A stretch of DNA of 64,000 nucleotides. Source: Brachypodium distachyon. Lineage: Eukaryota > Streptophyta > Magnoliopsida > Poales > Poaceae. The notes under the pieces are model-generated. The model ran no database searches, had not been told where the DNA came from, and saw only the letters and a program-made list of their open reading frames with translations. Where the stretch lies: assembly GCF_000005505.3 (NCBI RefSeq), contig NC_016135.3:12928613-12992612 (forward strand), read 5' to 3'. Of this stretch, positions 32,481-43,180 are shown piece by piece; position 1 is the stretch's first letter; the number at the start of each line of letters is the position of its first letter. The translations under genes were made by a program, and so were the position numbers.

Positions 32481-33048
32481 GAGCATTTTCAACAGGAGCC
32501 CCTAAAACAAGGCCCCTAAACAGCATTTAGGGGCTCCCCTCAAATTCTAAGGTACCAAAAAAATCAACAAGCTTCAGCAGTAGCCCATATTTTCTGGCCC
32601 CTTTTTTTAATGACATGCGGGGCGCCGCGAAGCGGCGTGGCACAGGGCGGCGGGCCACGGGGCCGCGGCGAGTCACGGAGCGGCGGCGGCACAGAGCTGC
32701 AAGGAAGGAAGCGCGGCGGCGGATGGGCGGAGCGAGGAGGCAGACCGGCGGCGGACGGGAAGACCTATGAAGCCGGCGACGCCGAACGGCGGAGGCGGCG
32801 GCATGGGGGCCGACGGCGAGGTACGGGACGGCGGTGCTGGCGAGACAAAGGAAGAACAGTGAGGAGAGAGCTGACGTGGAGGGAATAGGGGCCTCCCTTG
32901 GGAGCCCCTAAGAATGTGGGCTTGGGAGATGTTTCTAGGGGCCTTCTTAAAATAGGGGTTCTAATAAGAACCCTGCTGAAGAATGTTTTTTGACTCTAAC
33001 TCTTAAAAACGGGATAGAGCCCCTGTTTAGATACTGCTGAAAATGCTC
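32481..33048. mobile_element. 568-bp TIR element with GC-rich core
   Basis: GAGCATTTTCAACAG (32481-32495) faces CTGCTGAAAATGCTC (33034-33048), a 14/15 inverted repeat. Further AGGGGCTCC-like sub-repeats lie near both ends. The centre (32610-32880) is about 270 bp of very GC-rich purine-biased sequence unlike its AT-rich arms, possibly a captured gene fragment. I see no target duplication. Superfamily uncertain (PIF/Harbinger-like or Mutator-like). Confidence 0.6.
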
Positions 33049-33456
33049 CGAACGCTCCTAAAAATCCTCCGGTAACGGTGCCAATGCTCGCTCCGACTAC
33101 CGCGCGACGCCCGGCGCATACATCAGGATAAGTAAATCGGAGAAAGTATCAAATTCCTTAAATCAATAACTGGCCTCCGTTGACATCCACCGTCTGGTAA
33201 AAAAAAAAAAACCACCGTCCGTATCCGCCACGTCCCCCGCCCCCATAATGCAGAGCGGAGCAACAGAAACTGGAGGGCACGCCTCTCATAAAAGCCAAAC
33301 CCAGCGAGCTCCTTGCCTTTCTCCGGTTCCCCTTCCCCACCCCCATCGGCCGCCCACCACTGGGACCCGAACCCACGGGGTCCCCCGATTCAGCCCACTC
33401 CCGCATGCGCGCGCCTCCTCCCTGAGCCCCCACTCCCCTCGCCGGAGCGCGCCACC

Positions 33457-34176
33457 ATGGATGAGTACCGGCCGCGCGTGTCGCCGGCGACCGAGCGGTT
33501 CGTCGGGCTGTTCTCTTCGCCCTCGTCTTCGCCGACGGAGCCGTCGTTCGTCGCTGGGGATGAGTTTCACGAGGACGACTTCCTGTTCTCGTCCGGTCCC
33601 GCCGCCGCCTCGGACGCGCCGCCCGATGGGTTAGGGAGCCAAAGGGTCCCGCACAGCCACCTCGGCCTCCTCGCCGCGCTGCACGAAGGGGACAAGAGGC
33701 TCCTTGTCCGCCGCGGCAGCGGGGCCGGCGGGGTAGCGGCGTCTGCGGCCGCGGCAACCGCCGGGACCCTACTCCGTCGCAAGGCGACCATCGCGGCCGC
33801 CGCCTCAGCATCTGGCAAGTCGCCATCGCCCACCCTTTCCCCGAACTCCGTTGCGTGGGCTATCCCGGCGATCCCGAGGCCCAAGAGCCGGGAACAGGCC
33901 CCGCAGTACCACCAGTCGGCTCCAGTAAAGGTGCCCGTCCGTCCGCCTCTGAAGCCGGCAATGGACAGGTGGGACGAACTTGACGACGATGACGAGCTCC
34001 GGCACGGGGATGCCGCCATGCTGCCCCCGCACGAGATGGTCGCGCGCGCGTCCGCTGCTGCCACGGGGCCGTCCGCCCCGTTCTCGATGCTCGAGGGCGC
34101 CGGTCGCACGCTCAAGGGCCGAGACCTGCGACGGGTGCGTGACGCCGTGCTCCGGCAAACAGGGTGGCTCGACTGA
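33457..34176 (+). CDS. S40 / senescence-regulator family protein
   Basis: Intronless gene for 239 residues. The N-terminus contains RPRVSPATERFVGLF and an acidic DEFHEDDFLFSSG patch. The middle is Ala/Ser/Pro-rich. The C-terminus has LPPHEMVARASA and the family signature GRTLKGRDLRRVRDAVLR followed by QTGWLD. This layout matches plant S40 (DUF584, senescence_reg) proteins: small nuclear proteins linked to leaf senescence, dark and stress responses, with no known enzyme activity. ATG 33457 is chosen because it lies in GCCACCATGG, a strong start context; an in-frame ATG at 33313 would add unconserved residues. GC content is high, typical of intronless grass genes. Which S40 paralogue it is cannot be told. 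Confidence 0.9.
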   Translation: MDEYRPRVSPATERFVGLFSSPSSSPTEPSFVAGDEFHEDDFLFSSGPAAASDAPPDGLGSQRVPHSHLGLLAALHEGDKRLLVRRGSGAGGVAASAAAATAGTLLRRKATIAAAASASGKSPSPTLSPNSVAWAIPAIPRPKSREQAPQYHQSAPVKVPVRPPLKPAMDRWDELDDDDELRHGDAAMLPPHEMVARASAAATGPSAPFSMLEGAGRTLKGRDLRRVRDAVLRQTGWLD

Positions 34177-34517
34177 ATCCGGCGAGGTGATGTGGTTCTG
34201 GCCTTTTGTTCTGAATGCCCAGAGTCATAGATTGGTTACATTAGGGTATAATTCTAGTGGGTTCTTGTTGTAGACCGGGATGAAAAACGAGAAAGTGAGA
34301 ACAAGTTGAGTTTTTTGTGCAACTGCTTGCAATTTTGGTGTCCTTGGAAATTGGAATGATGTGTGTGATATTACTGTAAGTTCCAACAGTAATAAGAAAT
34401 TAAGAACTTCTGCCATGTGTTCGTGAATTGTGAGCTCTCTGTAATTCAGGAGGAAGAGCAATCTTTGTCAAAGTTATTAGGTTTGGAAAATTTTGGAGGC
34501 CTATGCTTGTCTACACC

Positions 34518-34662
34518 TAGGGTTGCAAACGGGATCCCGCGAAAGTCCCGCTTCCAGTTCATTTTTCAAACCTTCTATTCAAAATTTTGTTCAGAATTAG
34601 AATAAGAGATTTGAGAATTGAACTAGAAGCGGGACTTTCGCAGGATCCCGTTTGCACCCTTA
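34518..34662. mobile_element. hAT-type MITE with 8-bp target duplication
   Basis: 145 bp. Ends TAGGGTTGCAAACGG and its inverted partner CCGTTTGCACCCTTA, with inverted arms reaching about 35 bp. Flanked by TCTACACC at 34510-34517 and 34663-34670, a perfect 8-bp duplication. The TAGGG ends and 8-bp duplication fit the Ac/Ds-like hAT group. Confidence 0.9.
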
Positions 34663-34670
34663 TCTACACC

Positions 34671-37136
34671 TTTCCAAATTTTGTTTCAGTTTTCTTTCCT
34701 CATCTCGTAATGTCACACGGTTACATGTCTTGTGATGGAAAGGTGCAATTTCCCTGTGTTTGTTAATTACCTGATGTGCATTTTCGGATCTTACTGGGCA
34801 TGCCGCTGCTCATCCATAATTCCATGTCAGCCTACTTCCTGGAGAATTTCAGACTATTGTGTTAACATATGCTGTCAAATGCATCTGGTATGTATGTGGG
34901 TTTCTGTGATATCATGTGAACTAGAAGCAATGTACCAACTCATCCATCAGTCGATGCTTTGTTCAAAAGCATTGCTATTTACGTCCTCGAAAGCACTTTG
35001 GTTTGGTGCCTAGTGGTCTCAGGCATAAGAAATTCTAGGGTGTGCTCTTATTTTATGAACTTCTCTTGGTACTTATCTACATTTGAATTTGTAACATCTA
35101 TTAAAAATATTTACTAGTTTGGTTTTCACAATGACTGATTGCTATGTTTAGGTGTAGTATTCTAGTGGCAACCACCTTGTTTTATCCAACAAAAGGGATG
35201 AACCCCATTACCCAACAACTTCTTTGAACCATTTATTATATTTCCCTTTTGTTTGTATGTACTTCTACTTCCCTGTGACACATTGCTGAAAGATTATAGG
35301 AGCATTCCGGTCATAAGAACACATAACTTTCTCAAATGCTTAATGTTGTATATGTGCAACTGTAGTTTATAGTATCTTCTACTGTAGTCTATTTCAGTGC
35401 CTGTAAAACTGAAGTCTACTACATCTTATGCAGGAATTTTTAGGAACTTCGGGAAGCCCTTGAACATATGAATTTCTTTTTATTTGAACTATTGCATGCA
35501 TCAGAGTTCAGAACTTGAATGCTTTCGGAAAGCTGAAATCGAGATGCTTTCTATCCAGGAGATTTTGAGCGAAGTGAAGATGGTTAAATTGATGCATGTT
35601 GCAGAGTCAGTATTCATTGTGAGTTCTGTACAACAGTCTTTATGCTTGCTGTTGGTGTTCAAGAAGATGATAGGGGGGATTTAGGCCTGGTGCTTGATGT
35701 CGATAACAATAGTGTTCTGAGACGATTTGGTTAGATTTGGACTGTGAACCACTTTCTTCCACTTCCAGTGATCCTTAGTTGCGGAAAGTTGGTTCTGTTG
35801 CCCTTTTTTTAGCTTTATTCCTTTGTGCTCCTCTTTCCCATTGTCAATTCCAAACTTGCGCTGCAGTGCTCTAGTCAATTGCTGGTTGGAACCTATTCGC
35901 CATACCAGTTCAAGGATCAGTACAATGGCTCACAGCCTCACACCAATTGAACTTGCAGTGCTTTGCTGTGTGCCATTCTTTTCTGTGGGCCTGCCCTGAG
36001 CATGAATTCACTGTGTCTAGCTGACTGCCTCCTCCATTCAATGAGAACTAACCGCACTGCACTACACATTTGCTATTTTCACATGGATTTTACTAATCAT
36101 TTATATCAACCTGGAGATGGACCAACGGCGGCTGTTACCTGTTGCTGAGCTGCTGTGATTCTTGTGAAGATAAAATTCAGCAACCTTTGCTCAAAGGCTC
36201 GTAGCTCCTGCTTGCCGGAGCGGCAGATGCAGGGCCGCCTTCATGGCTCGGTTGCCATCTCGGTTCCTGCCATAAAATGAAGGTCACGTCAGGGGATGGC
36301 ACACACTGGTCCAAACTCCAACCTTGTCTCTTCGTCTGCGCTTCCTGCTGCTTAAAGGCTGAACCTTTGGGCATTTCATCATCACCGGCATCAGCGAAAA
36401 GCGAAAGGCGTAATTCGGCCGTGAACTGAATAATAAACCGAAGTCTTTTTGTTTTGCTTTGGTTTGGTTTCTCTTTGAACCCCGGGATTGAGAGCCCGTA
36501 CATTCTATTTTTTTCTCTCTAATCGAATGACGGAAACGACCGCCTTTTCCTAAAAAAATAAAATAAACCGGGTGTCACTTTTAGTGCTGCTCAATTCATA
36601 TTATATGGGCGGAGATTCCTGAAAGGAAGCTTACTTGTTTTTTGGAAGGCAAGGACGCTTACTTCTAGTAGTCCTACCATTTTGAGTGACATATTTAGAT
36701 GATAACTTATTTTTTGAGGGCCATGTAAATGCTAGCTGAAGCAATAAAATTTTCGTCAGAGTGGCACTAAGCCGCCGTCTCCGCTTTTTCCTTCGAGCTT
36801 GGCCACTTCGGTGGCCTGCATATTGGGATCTAGCCACAACGTGTTCGTCTTTCGTGTCTGCCTCCAGAATTTTCTTTTGCACTTCCGTTTTATGGACTTT
36901 ACTTCTTCAAAAGTATGTCGAGTTGTCTTCCTCAAAGTTTTGGTGGTTGAGTGATGGAGGTGCCGGTGAAGTGGCTGAAAAAATTTGTTGGCAATGTAAA
37001 TGATATTAGCACCAGCCTCCGTTTCACAGGAAAGGCGGGACTTTGGATATGACTTGGATCAAACTTTGACCATTGATATCATTATAGATATTTAGGAGGT
37101 TCTAATCTATGAAGGACAAAGAACTAAAAGGAATAG
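34671..37136. other. Intergenic region downstream of the S40 gene
   Basis: No supported gene. The first part may hold the S40 3' UTR. 36175-36400 is moderately GC-rich and could be a gene or transcript remnant, but I see no conserved protein in any frame. Confidence 0.35.
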
Positions 37137-37294
37137 GAAGTGTTTATTTCTCAATCGACAATTATATCCATCCAATGAAATTTTTCGCATCCTTTGTACT
37201 TACATGAATTTTGTACGAATCTCAGTAGTTAGATCAGACGGTGGTTAGCATCGACTTAGAAATAGTTATTTCTCAACCGCCTTAAAAATAACAG
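37137..37294 (-). repeat. Dispersed repeat, copy 1 (MITE-like)
   Basis: On the minus strand this reads GGCGGTTGAGAAATAACTAT..., matching copy 2 at 54975-55134 on the plus strand over about 155 bp at roughly three quarters identity by eye. The core TGAGAAATAACTATTTCTAA is itself an imperfect palindrome. Superfamily not determined. Confidence 0.7.
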
Positions 37295-38156
37295 AACCGA
37301 AAAAATTACCACCAAATACAACAATATGCGGTAAATCTAGCCGTAGTTAACATAACAAAATTAAAGTGTCCGGTTTTGAAAGTTGGACAAAAAAAGCACG
37401 AAACTTTTTTAAGAATGAAAAATGAACTTTTCTGACAAGCTGAGGGACTAAATTTTTTTTTCTTAATATTAAAAGTATATGCATAAATTTGTCTCGAAAA
37501 AATTTTAATACTATTTTTCTTGTGCATCATCCAAATCATACAATAAAAACTAGGGCTCAAAGTTTGATCCTAAAAACTGACTGTATCAGTATCTAAAATT
37601 TCTCTGTTTTTTGTGAACTGAAGGGGATGAAGCATACATTGAGGACTTATATGTTTTCAAAAGAAAAGGTTGAAAACAGAGGAATGAAAACCGATCTGGA
37701 CTAATAATTTGCTTCCTGTGAGAAGCATAGAAAATGTTCCATTCCGTAAGGAATCACTCTGCGGTTTTGTTTGCTCCTCCAAACAACCCAAAAAGGAATT
37801 TAGTTTTTGAAGCAGAACAATTCTATAGGAAATCAAACTTCCAGAATTCCTTCATAAATCGTTTGCTCCGGCCTTCCAAATCTCGCCCAAGCACAATAAG
37901 TCGCCGGCTCGCCGCTATCCACCAATCTAACCTTGCGGAGCATTCATGGAGTGGTCTTGTGTTTAGCTACCCCTCATAGTCGTAGCTGCGAGTTCGAGAC
38001 TGCACCACACCGCAGCCACGTATATATAAATGCAGGTGCTGCGTGTGTTGGTTCACGCAACAAGGCGCAAGTTGCAACACAGCGTGCGGCTCGAGTCAAC
38101 GAGAGTCTAGCTGTACGTACGTATGTACGTGTCCGTTCGTTTTCGCCTAGGAGATC
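37295..38156 (+). promoter_or_regulatory. Upstream region of the Ole e 1-like gene
   Basis: TATA box TATATATAAA at 38021-38030, 127 bp before the ATG. Further upstream is AT-rich intergenic sequence, with a possible Tourist-like remnant at 37740-37870 (TTGTTTGCTCC... CGTTTGCTCCGG). Confidence 0.55.
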
Positions 38157-38896
38157 ATGGCTGCGCTTCGTGTCTCCTTCGTCGTCGGGGCACTCGTCCT
38201 CTGCCTCGCCGCCGCGCAGATTGCCGCGGCGGGGTCGTCCGACACGCTGCGGGGCACGGTGGCCTGCCTCGACTGCGCCCAGCAGCGTAACCTCTCAGGT
38301 ACACCGCAGTGGAAATGCTGAAATGACCTGGGTGCTTGTCTCTGACGAAGGCAACACATGCAGGTGTGGTGGTTGCGGTGAAGTGCGCCAACGGCACGGG
38401 CGTGCGCGCCGCGGAGACGGACGGCCAGGGCAGGTTCGAGGTCGCCGTGCCGGCGTCCAGATCCAAACCAGGATCGCCGTGCGCCGCGAGGATCCTCGGC
38501 GGCCCGGAGCAGCTCTGCGCGCCCCCGAGGTTCGCCGCGTCGCGCGTTGTCGTCGCCCACGCGCGGCCCGGCGGCGGCTCGTACGCTCTGACTTCTCCTC
38601 TAGGCGTCTTCACACAGTGCGGTTCTGCGACCGCCCCGTCTGGTGAGCCAGAGAAGGCCACGACTGCCGCTGACGCGCCGGAGAAGGCGACGACTGCCGC
38701 TGGTGCGCCGGAGAAGGCGACGACTGCCGCTGATGCGCCGGAGACAGCGACGGCCGCCGCGGACGACGGGACGGCTCTGGAGACGGCAAAGCCCGTCCGG
38801 CTCCCGGGGATCGACTCGCCGCTGGACTACAACATGGGGTTGCCTCTGAACCTCTTCTTCCCGTTCTTCCCGGTCGTCGGCGGCGGCGTCCCATGA
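38157..38896 (+). CDS. Pollen Ole e 1-like extracellular protein
   Basis: Two exons: 38157-38298 and 38364-38896 (65-bp intron, GT-AG), 224 residues. It begins with a signal peptide (MAALRVSFVVGALVLCLAAA...). The Ole e 1 domain follows: SDTLRGTVACLDC, GVVVAVKCANGTGVRAAETD, GRFEVAVP, later LCAPPRF and SPLGVFTQCG. The Cys residues expected for disulphides are present (VACLDC, AVKC, SPCAA, QLC, FTQCG). After the domain come four near-identical 10-residue repeats (EKATTAADAP; last copy diverged), then a Pro/Phe-rich hydrophobic C-terminus (LFFPFFPVVGGG). Such POE1/proline-rich proteins are secreted to the cell wall; a structural or signalling role is inferred. ATG 38157 gives the complete signal peptide. 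Confidence 0.88.
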
Positions 38897-39060
38897 TCAA
38901 ACAGTACTGCCAGTATATATTTACGTACTACGTGTCGTGATTGCTGCTTGCACGGACCGTACGTAGGACCTCTTTGTGATGGCGCGGGAATGCGGGAACT
39001 GGCGGCGTGAATGTGTATGATGCATTCGTGCTGCGTGCGTACATTTTCTTCCGGTGTGAA

Positions 39061-39315
39061 TGTGATTGTGTCGGTGTTCTCGCGCGACTGGCGCCATGAA
39101 AATAAGCAAGCGTATGTGCAGGGAAATAGGAATTCAGTTTGGCAATGTGATTGTGTCAGTGTTTTCGCGCGACTGGCGCCATGAAAATAATCAAACGTAT
39201 GTGCAGGGAAATAGGAATTCAGTTTGGCAATGTGATTGTGTCAGTGTTTTCGCGCGACTGGCGCCATGAAAATAATCAAACGTATGTGCAAGGAAATGGG
39301 AATTCAGTTTGGCTC
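39061..39315 (+). repeat. 85-bp tandem repeat, 3 copies
   Basis: Copies start at 39061, 39146 and 39231, each beginning TGTGATTGTGTC and containing CGCGCGACTGGCGCCATGAA. Copies 2 and 3 are closer to each other than to copy 1. It begins 165 bp after the Ole e 1-like stop codon, possibly in its 3' UTR. Short reading frames across it are not considered coding. Confidence 0.95.
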
Positions 39316-39481
39316 CCGAATCCCGATCGAGCACAAGCGTACTCTGCTCGATTTAACTTTGGCTCCCGCTCAAGCATGTGCAAACGCTGAAACGTCATGG
39401 GTAGTGGCGTTTCTATCCTGTTAATGTTTTTTAAAACCTAAAACTTAACGCGCCACGCTGTTGCACGCACTGCCCCATCAA

Positions 39482-39774
39482 TATTTTTTTTAGAAACCCA
39501 GTACAAACGCAGACGCTCACAAACACGAGTGAACACTCACCCCTATGAACGCACACACGCACACCCTATCTCTACGAGCACCTCCGAGAGACTGAGTCGG
39601 TCGGCGAGTATTGAGAGATTGACGAAGTCACCACAGGCGCCTCGCTGTTGACAAGTACGTCACCTACCACTGAAAGCAAAGCGCCGGTTAAATTCTGAAT
39701 TAAATCCAGGAAATGCAAGCACCCATGCCAAGTCTAGGACTTGAACCTGGGTGGGTTGGTTCCACCACAAGGCT
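39482..39774 (-). mobile_element. tRNA-derived SINE
   Basis: On the minus strand: box A-like AGCCTTGTGG at the start (39774-39765), box B GGTTCAAGTCC (39747-39737), and an A-run tail at 39490-39483. Flanked by CCATCAA at 39475-39481 and 39775-39781. A pol III-type head, A-tail and direct repeats define a SINE. I recognise this as a common grass repeat but cannot name the family. Confidence 0.75.
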
Positions 39775-40033
39775 CCATCAAATTTTGTGTTTGCACGCGT
39801 GCGCTGGTTTCTTTGGCATTCACCGCAATGAGCTGGTAAAGTGTTTGACGCATTTGTATGTGTACTAGCATTTTTAGAGATTTAAAATGTTTTGTAGCAC
39901 AAACCGTTTGCCTGATTCACAATATGTTTTCACTGTTGGTTTCGTATCGACAAGTGCTTTAAATCTAAATCCCATTTTAATGTGTTTCAATAAAAAAAAG
40001 AACTCTTTAGTTACCAAGCGGCAATGCACAAGT

Positions 40034-40439
40034 TACCATCCTATTTTGAAATAAGTTGCCATGTCGTAAAAAGTGGTAATTTGTTAGTAAAAGAGTGGCA
40101 ACTTCGTATATTATTGAATTGTAATTTTCATTTATGAATTACCACCCCTATTTTATATGAATTACCACGTGGTAGCTTGTTATTAATAGAGTGGTATTTT
40201 TTTATATTAATGGGTTGCAATATTCATTCGTGAGATACCACCCCTGTTTTGTATGAAGCTGCCACATGACAACTTATTATTAACAAAGTGGTATTTTTGT
40301 AAATTATTAGGTCGTAACTTTTATTCACGAGATACCACCCATATTTTGTATGAAGTTGTCACATGGTAACTTGTTATGAACAGAGTAATATTTTGTATAT
40401 TATTTTGTGGTAATTTTCATTCGCGAGATACCATCCCCA
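40034..40439 (+). repeat. AT-rich tandem repeat, ~96-bp unit, four copies plus a split fifth
   Basis: TACCAYC marks unit starts at 40034, 40140, 40236, 40333 and 40429 (spacings 106, 96, 97, 96). Shared words are GAAGCTGCCACATGACAAC-like and TATTAACAGAGTGGTA. The fifth unit is cut at 40439 and resumes at 42369 after the Helitron, ending about 42445. Confidence 0.88.
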
Positions 40440-42368
40440 TCTATAAACTCTATAAAGTTGAATCCCACTAAATGCAATAAATTTAGCAAGCTACACATGC
40501 AGCCTATCCAGATGAGCGTGTACCTTAGCGTTTTCCCCGTCTTCTATGCCTAAGTGGTTTCTGTGAGCTCGCCGGTCCCGCGGGCGTTTTGCAAGCGATC
40601 CCGCGACACGTTCCAGGCTTCTCCGGCCCAAGTTCGCAGCCCACCGTGAAAAAATCCCGAACCCCGTCTCCGTCTGCTCCGCTGCCTGTCTTCCCCCGAT
40701 CCCCCATCTCTGCGCGCCAGCCCAATGCATCCCTGAGCAACTTGCGCGCCGCTCCCCTTCCCCACGGCCCCACCTGTGCGCGTCGCTTTGCCTGGCCCCT
40801 GCCCTCCCTGCATCCTCTCCCGACCACAAATGCAGCCATTATGGTAATGGAGGGAGCAAACCGTCGTCTTCTCCTTTAAAGGTCTTGCTCCTTCCGTGCA
40901 GGTGAAGGCCCGCTTGCTCACCGCGCGCCTCGCCGTCTCCCGTTCCACATCAGCGGCAAGTCTGGCTTCCATGACCCCTTTCGATCCCAAGGTATTCCAT
41001 TGCGGAGAAGCATCGAGTTTCCGTTCACATGTTCCTCTCTTATCCTTCATGCAGCCGGCAGCGTGGATCATCCCCTACAGCCCGCCCAACTGCTGCTTGA
41101 TTTAGTCACAGGAAGTTCCATGCTCTGAGCTCTGATCAATTCCCTGGACAAAGCATTTTTTTTGGCCCCATCCGAATTTACAGATAAAACTCAATCAAAT
41201 CTGCCTACGATTTTGCAGATTAGATTGAATCATGTCCTCATCCACGGGAACCAGTCAAAACTCAAAAGGTTCTGCTCTCTCTCAACGTGCAGTTAAATAG
41301 CTACATGTTTTGTTTTTTTGCTGGAATAAATAGCTACATGCTATTACTGTTACTGCTTATTCAGTTCCACCGTTTTACTTTCAGGAATTTATCGGGCTGA
41401 GTTCTTTAGGCATGGGGTTTTTTGTGATATGTTGTCATGAGAAAATTAGTTTGGAAGTGTGCATGGTTGTGGGATGCCCAAAGACAGTACTTGAAATTGG
41501 AGTAGTGTTGGCGTTCTCCCCGACTTTGATCCATGTATAATGCAAGGCTTCGGAGGTGCTACTGTGTGCAATCTGAACATCTTTGATCATTACTTAGTAT
41601 TATGACAATATCACCATTGGTTCCTATTTTGCATCTTAGCAACATAAGGCACCATTGCACTCAGCAAGTTGTACTAATTCTCCCTACCATTTTATGGTAT
41701 TCTAAACTAAAGTCTTAAACATTGATGTGCCAATGTTATATAACTATGAGCAGGGGCGGAGCCGGGCCTGGTGCTACCGGTGCCGTAGCACCGGCCTGGC
41801 AAGGATGCTCACAAGAGGATTCATCAAGTATTTAGTTCATTAGTATGTAAAATTCACAAGTATAGCATCATTAGTGCTATCTTAGCACCATCCTTGTCCG
41901 GTTTTTCGGCTCCGCCACTGACTATGAGTATTTGTTAAGCATTGCACTGACATTTGGCAATAAACCTATATCTCCAGCTATTTCAAGAGGCAGGCTGCCT
42001 TATGCATTTTTAGCTAATATGCACTACATATCCTCGCATGTTTGTATGATTACAAACCCTTGAAAGAGTTGAATTTTGGTTTTCATAGTGGCCTTAAACA
42101 GAGAAATTCCATTGGACTGCAACTCTGCCTTTTTCACACGCCGGTGTACAATTTCACAAAATTGTGTCCTTAGAAAGTGCACCATTGTGACAATAGTTGC
42201 TTCCAGATTCATGGGATTTCAATTTAATTTTCGAATCAATAACATATTTTACTAAAAACAAGGTTTGGACTGTTTTTCAATTCAGTTTGATTAGGTATGG
42301 AAGATTTAAAAATTCTCATTTGGTATATGCTTTAAAAGTCCCGCCGCAACGCGCGGGGTTTCATCTAG
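40440..42368 (+). mobile_element. Non-autonomous Helitron (1,929 bp)
   Basis: The 5' end TCTATAAACTCTATAAAG follows a host A (40439). The 3' end has the hairpin CCCGCCGCAACGCGCGGG (42340-42357), then CTAG (42365-42368), then a host T. No target duplication, as expected. Both borders are supported independently because the element splits a tandem repeat unit that is continuous once it is removed. The interior has a GC-rich exon-like part (40580-41110) with possible splice borders (CCCAAG|GTATTCC), perhaps a captured gene fragment, and a nested hAT MITE. No Rep/helicase. Confidence 0.88.
41751..41920. mobile_element. hAT-type MITE nested in the Helitron
   Basis: 170 bp. Ends CAGGGGCGGAGCC and GGCTCCGCCACTG are inverted repeats with one mismatch. 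Flanked by ACTATGAG at 41743-41750 and 41921-41928, a perfect 8-bp duplication. The CAGGGGCGGA end is common among grass hAT MITEs. Confidence 0.93.
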
Positions 42369-42445
42369 TTTTGAATGAAGCTGCCACATAACAACTTATT
42401 ATTAACAGAGTGGTAGCTTCATATATTATTAGATGATAACATTTA

Positions 42446-43180
42446 GGATTGATTTGTTTTTGTCAAAACATATCAATATGAAGACATAGTTTGAAATCTC
42501 GTCGAGACAAAGCTAACCGTTTAGACGGATTTTAAATCGAGTAAACGGTTTGAAAGTTTCAGCTTTTCAAAGTTCAAATCTTCATACCATGCTGCTGCTG
42601 CATGTGACTCGTACGCGCGGCCGTGCCATCGTGCGAAGGGTCGCATGTTAGGCAGCGTCCATTTTAAAAAGGTTAATGTTTTTTTATTTTGGCCCTGAAA
42701 ACCCCCGTTGGTCAATGCTGCTGTAAAAGCCCAACAACCAAACAAAGCTGGCCACTCTGCAACACATTGGACTGAAAGCCGACCGTTAAACAACGAGCCC
42801 GCTTCAGAAGTCCAACACAACGTTTGGCCCGGCCCAGCCTTCCCTCAAAAGAAGAAAAGACGGAACGCCGCTTCCTCGTCGGCGGCGGCTGCTGTGCTCC
42901 CCTAGTCCCCTTCCTGATCTCCCACTTCCCACTAGGCCACTTTCCGTCTCCTCCGTCCCGCGGCCTCCCGCCGGGCAGTCCGGCAGTCCGGCAGACCCGA
43001 AAAGAAAGCAAAACAAAAAATATGGAAAACCAAACTTGTTCCGCAAGACTGGCTCACACCAAATCCCATCGCCGCTCGAGCCACTGCTCTTGGCTGATCC
43101 GTTCGCCTCCCGCTTCGCAAGCCACAGCCCAGAGGCCCCACGCCCAGCTCCTCCCACTCTGATTTCGAAGCCAGCGAGCC
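42446..43180 (+). promoter_or_regulatory. Upstream region and 5' UTR of the ELM1 gene
   Basis: Becomes CT/GC-rich from about 42830. No TATA box stands out, as is common for housekeeping genes. Reading frames here, in both strands, have no family support. Confidence 0.4.

Noticed and set aside
34186..36150. A second gene downstream of S40
   Set aside because: AT-rich, frames below 100 codons, no recognisable protein and no consistent splice sites.
39737..39774. tRNA gene suggested by box A/box B-like sequences
   Set aside because: No cloverleaf can be drawn. The A-run and direct repeats show it is the head of a SINE; the same holds for 43944-44000.
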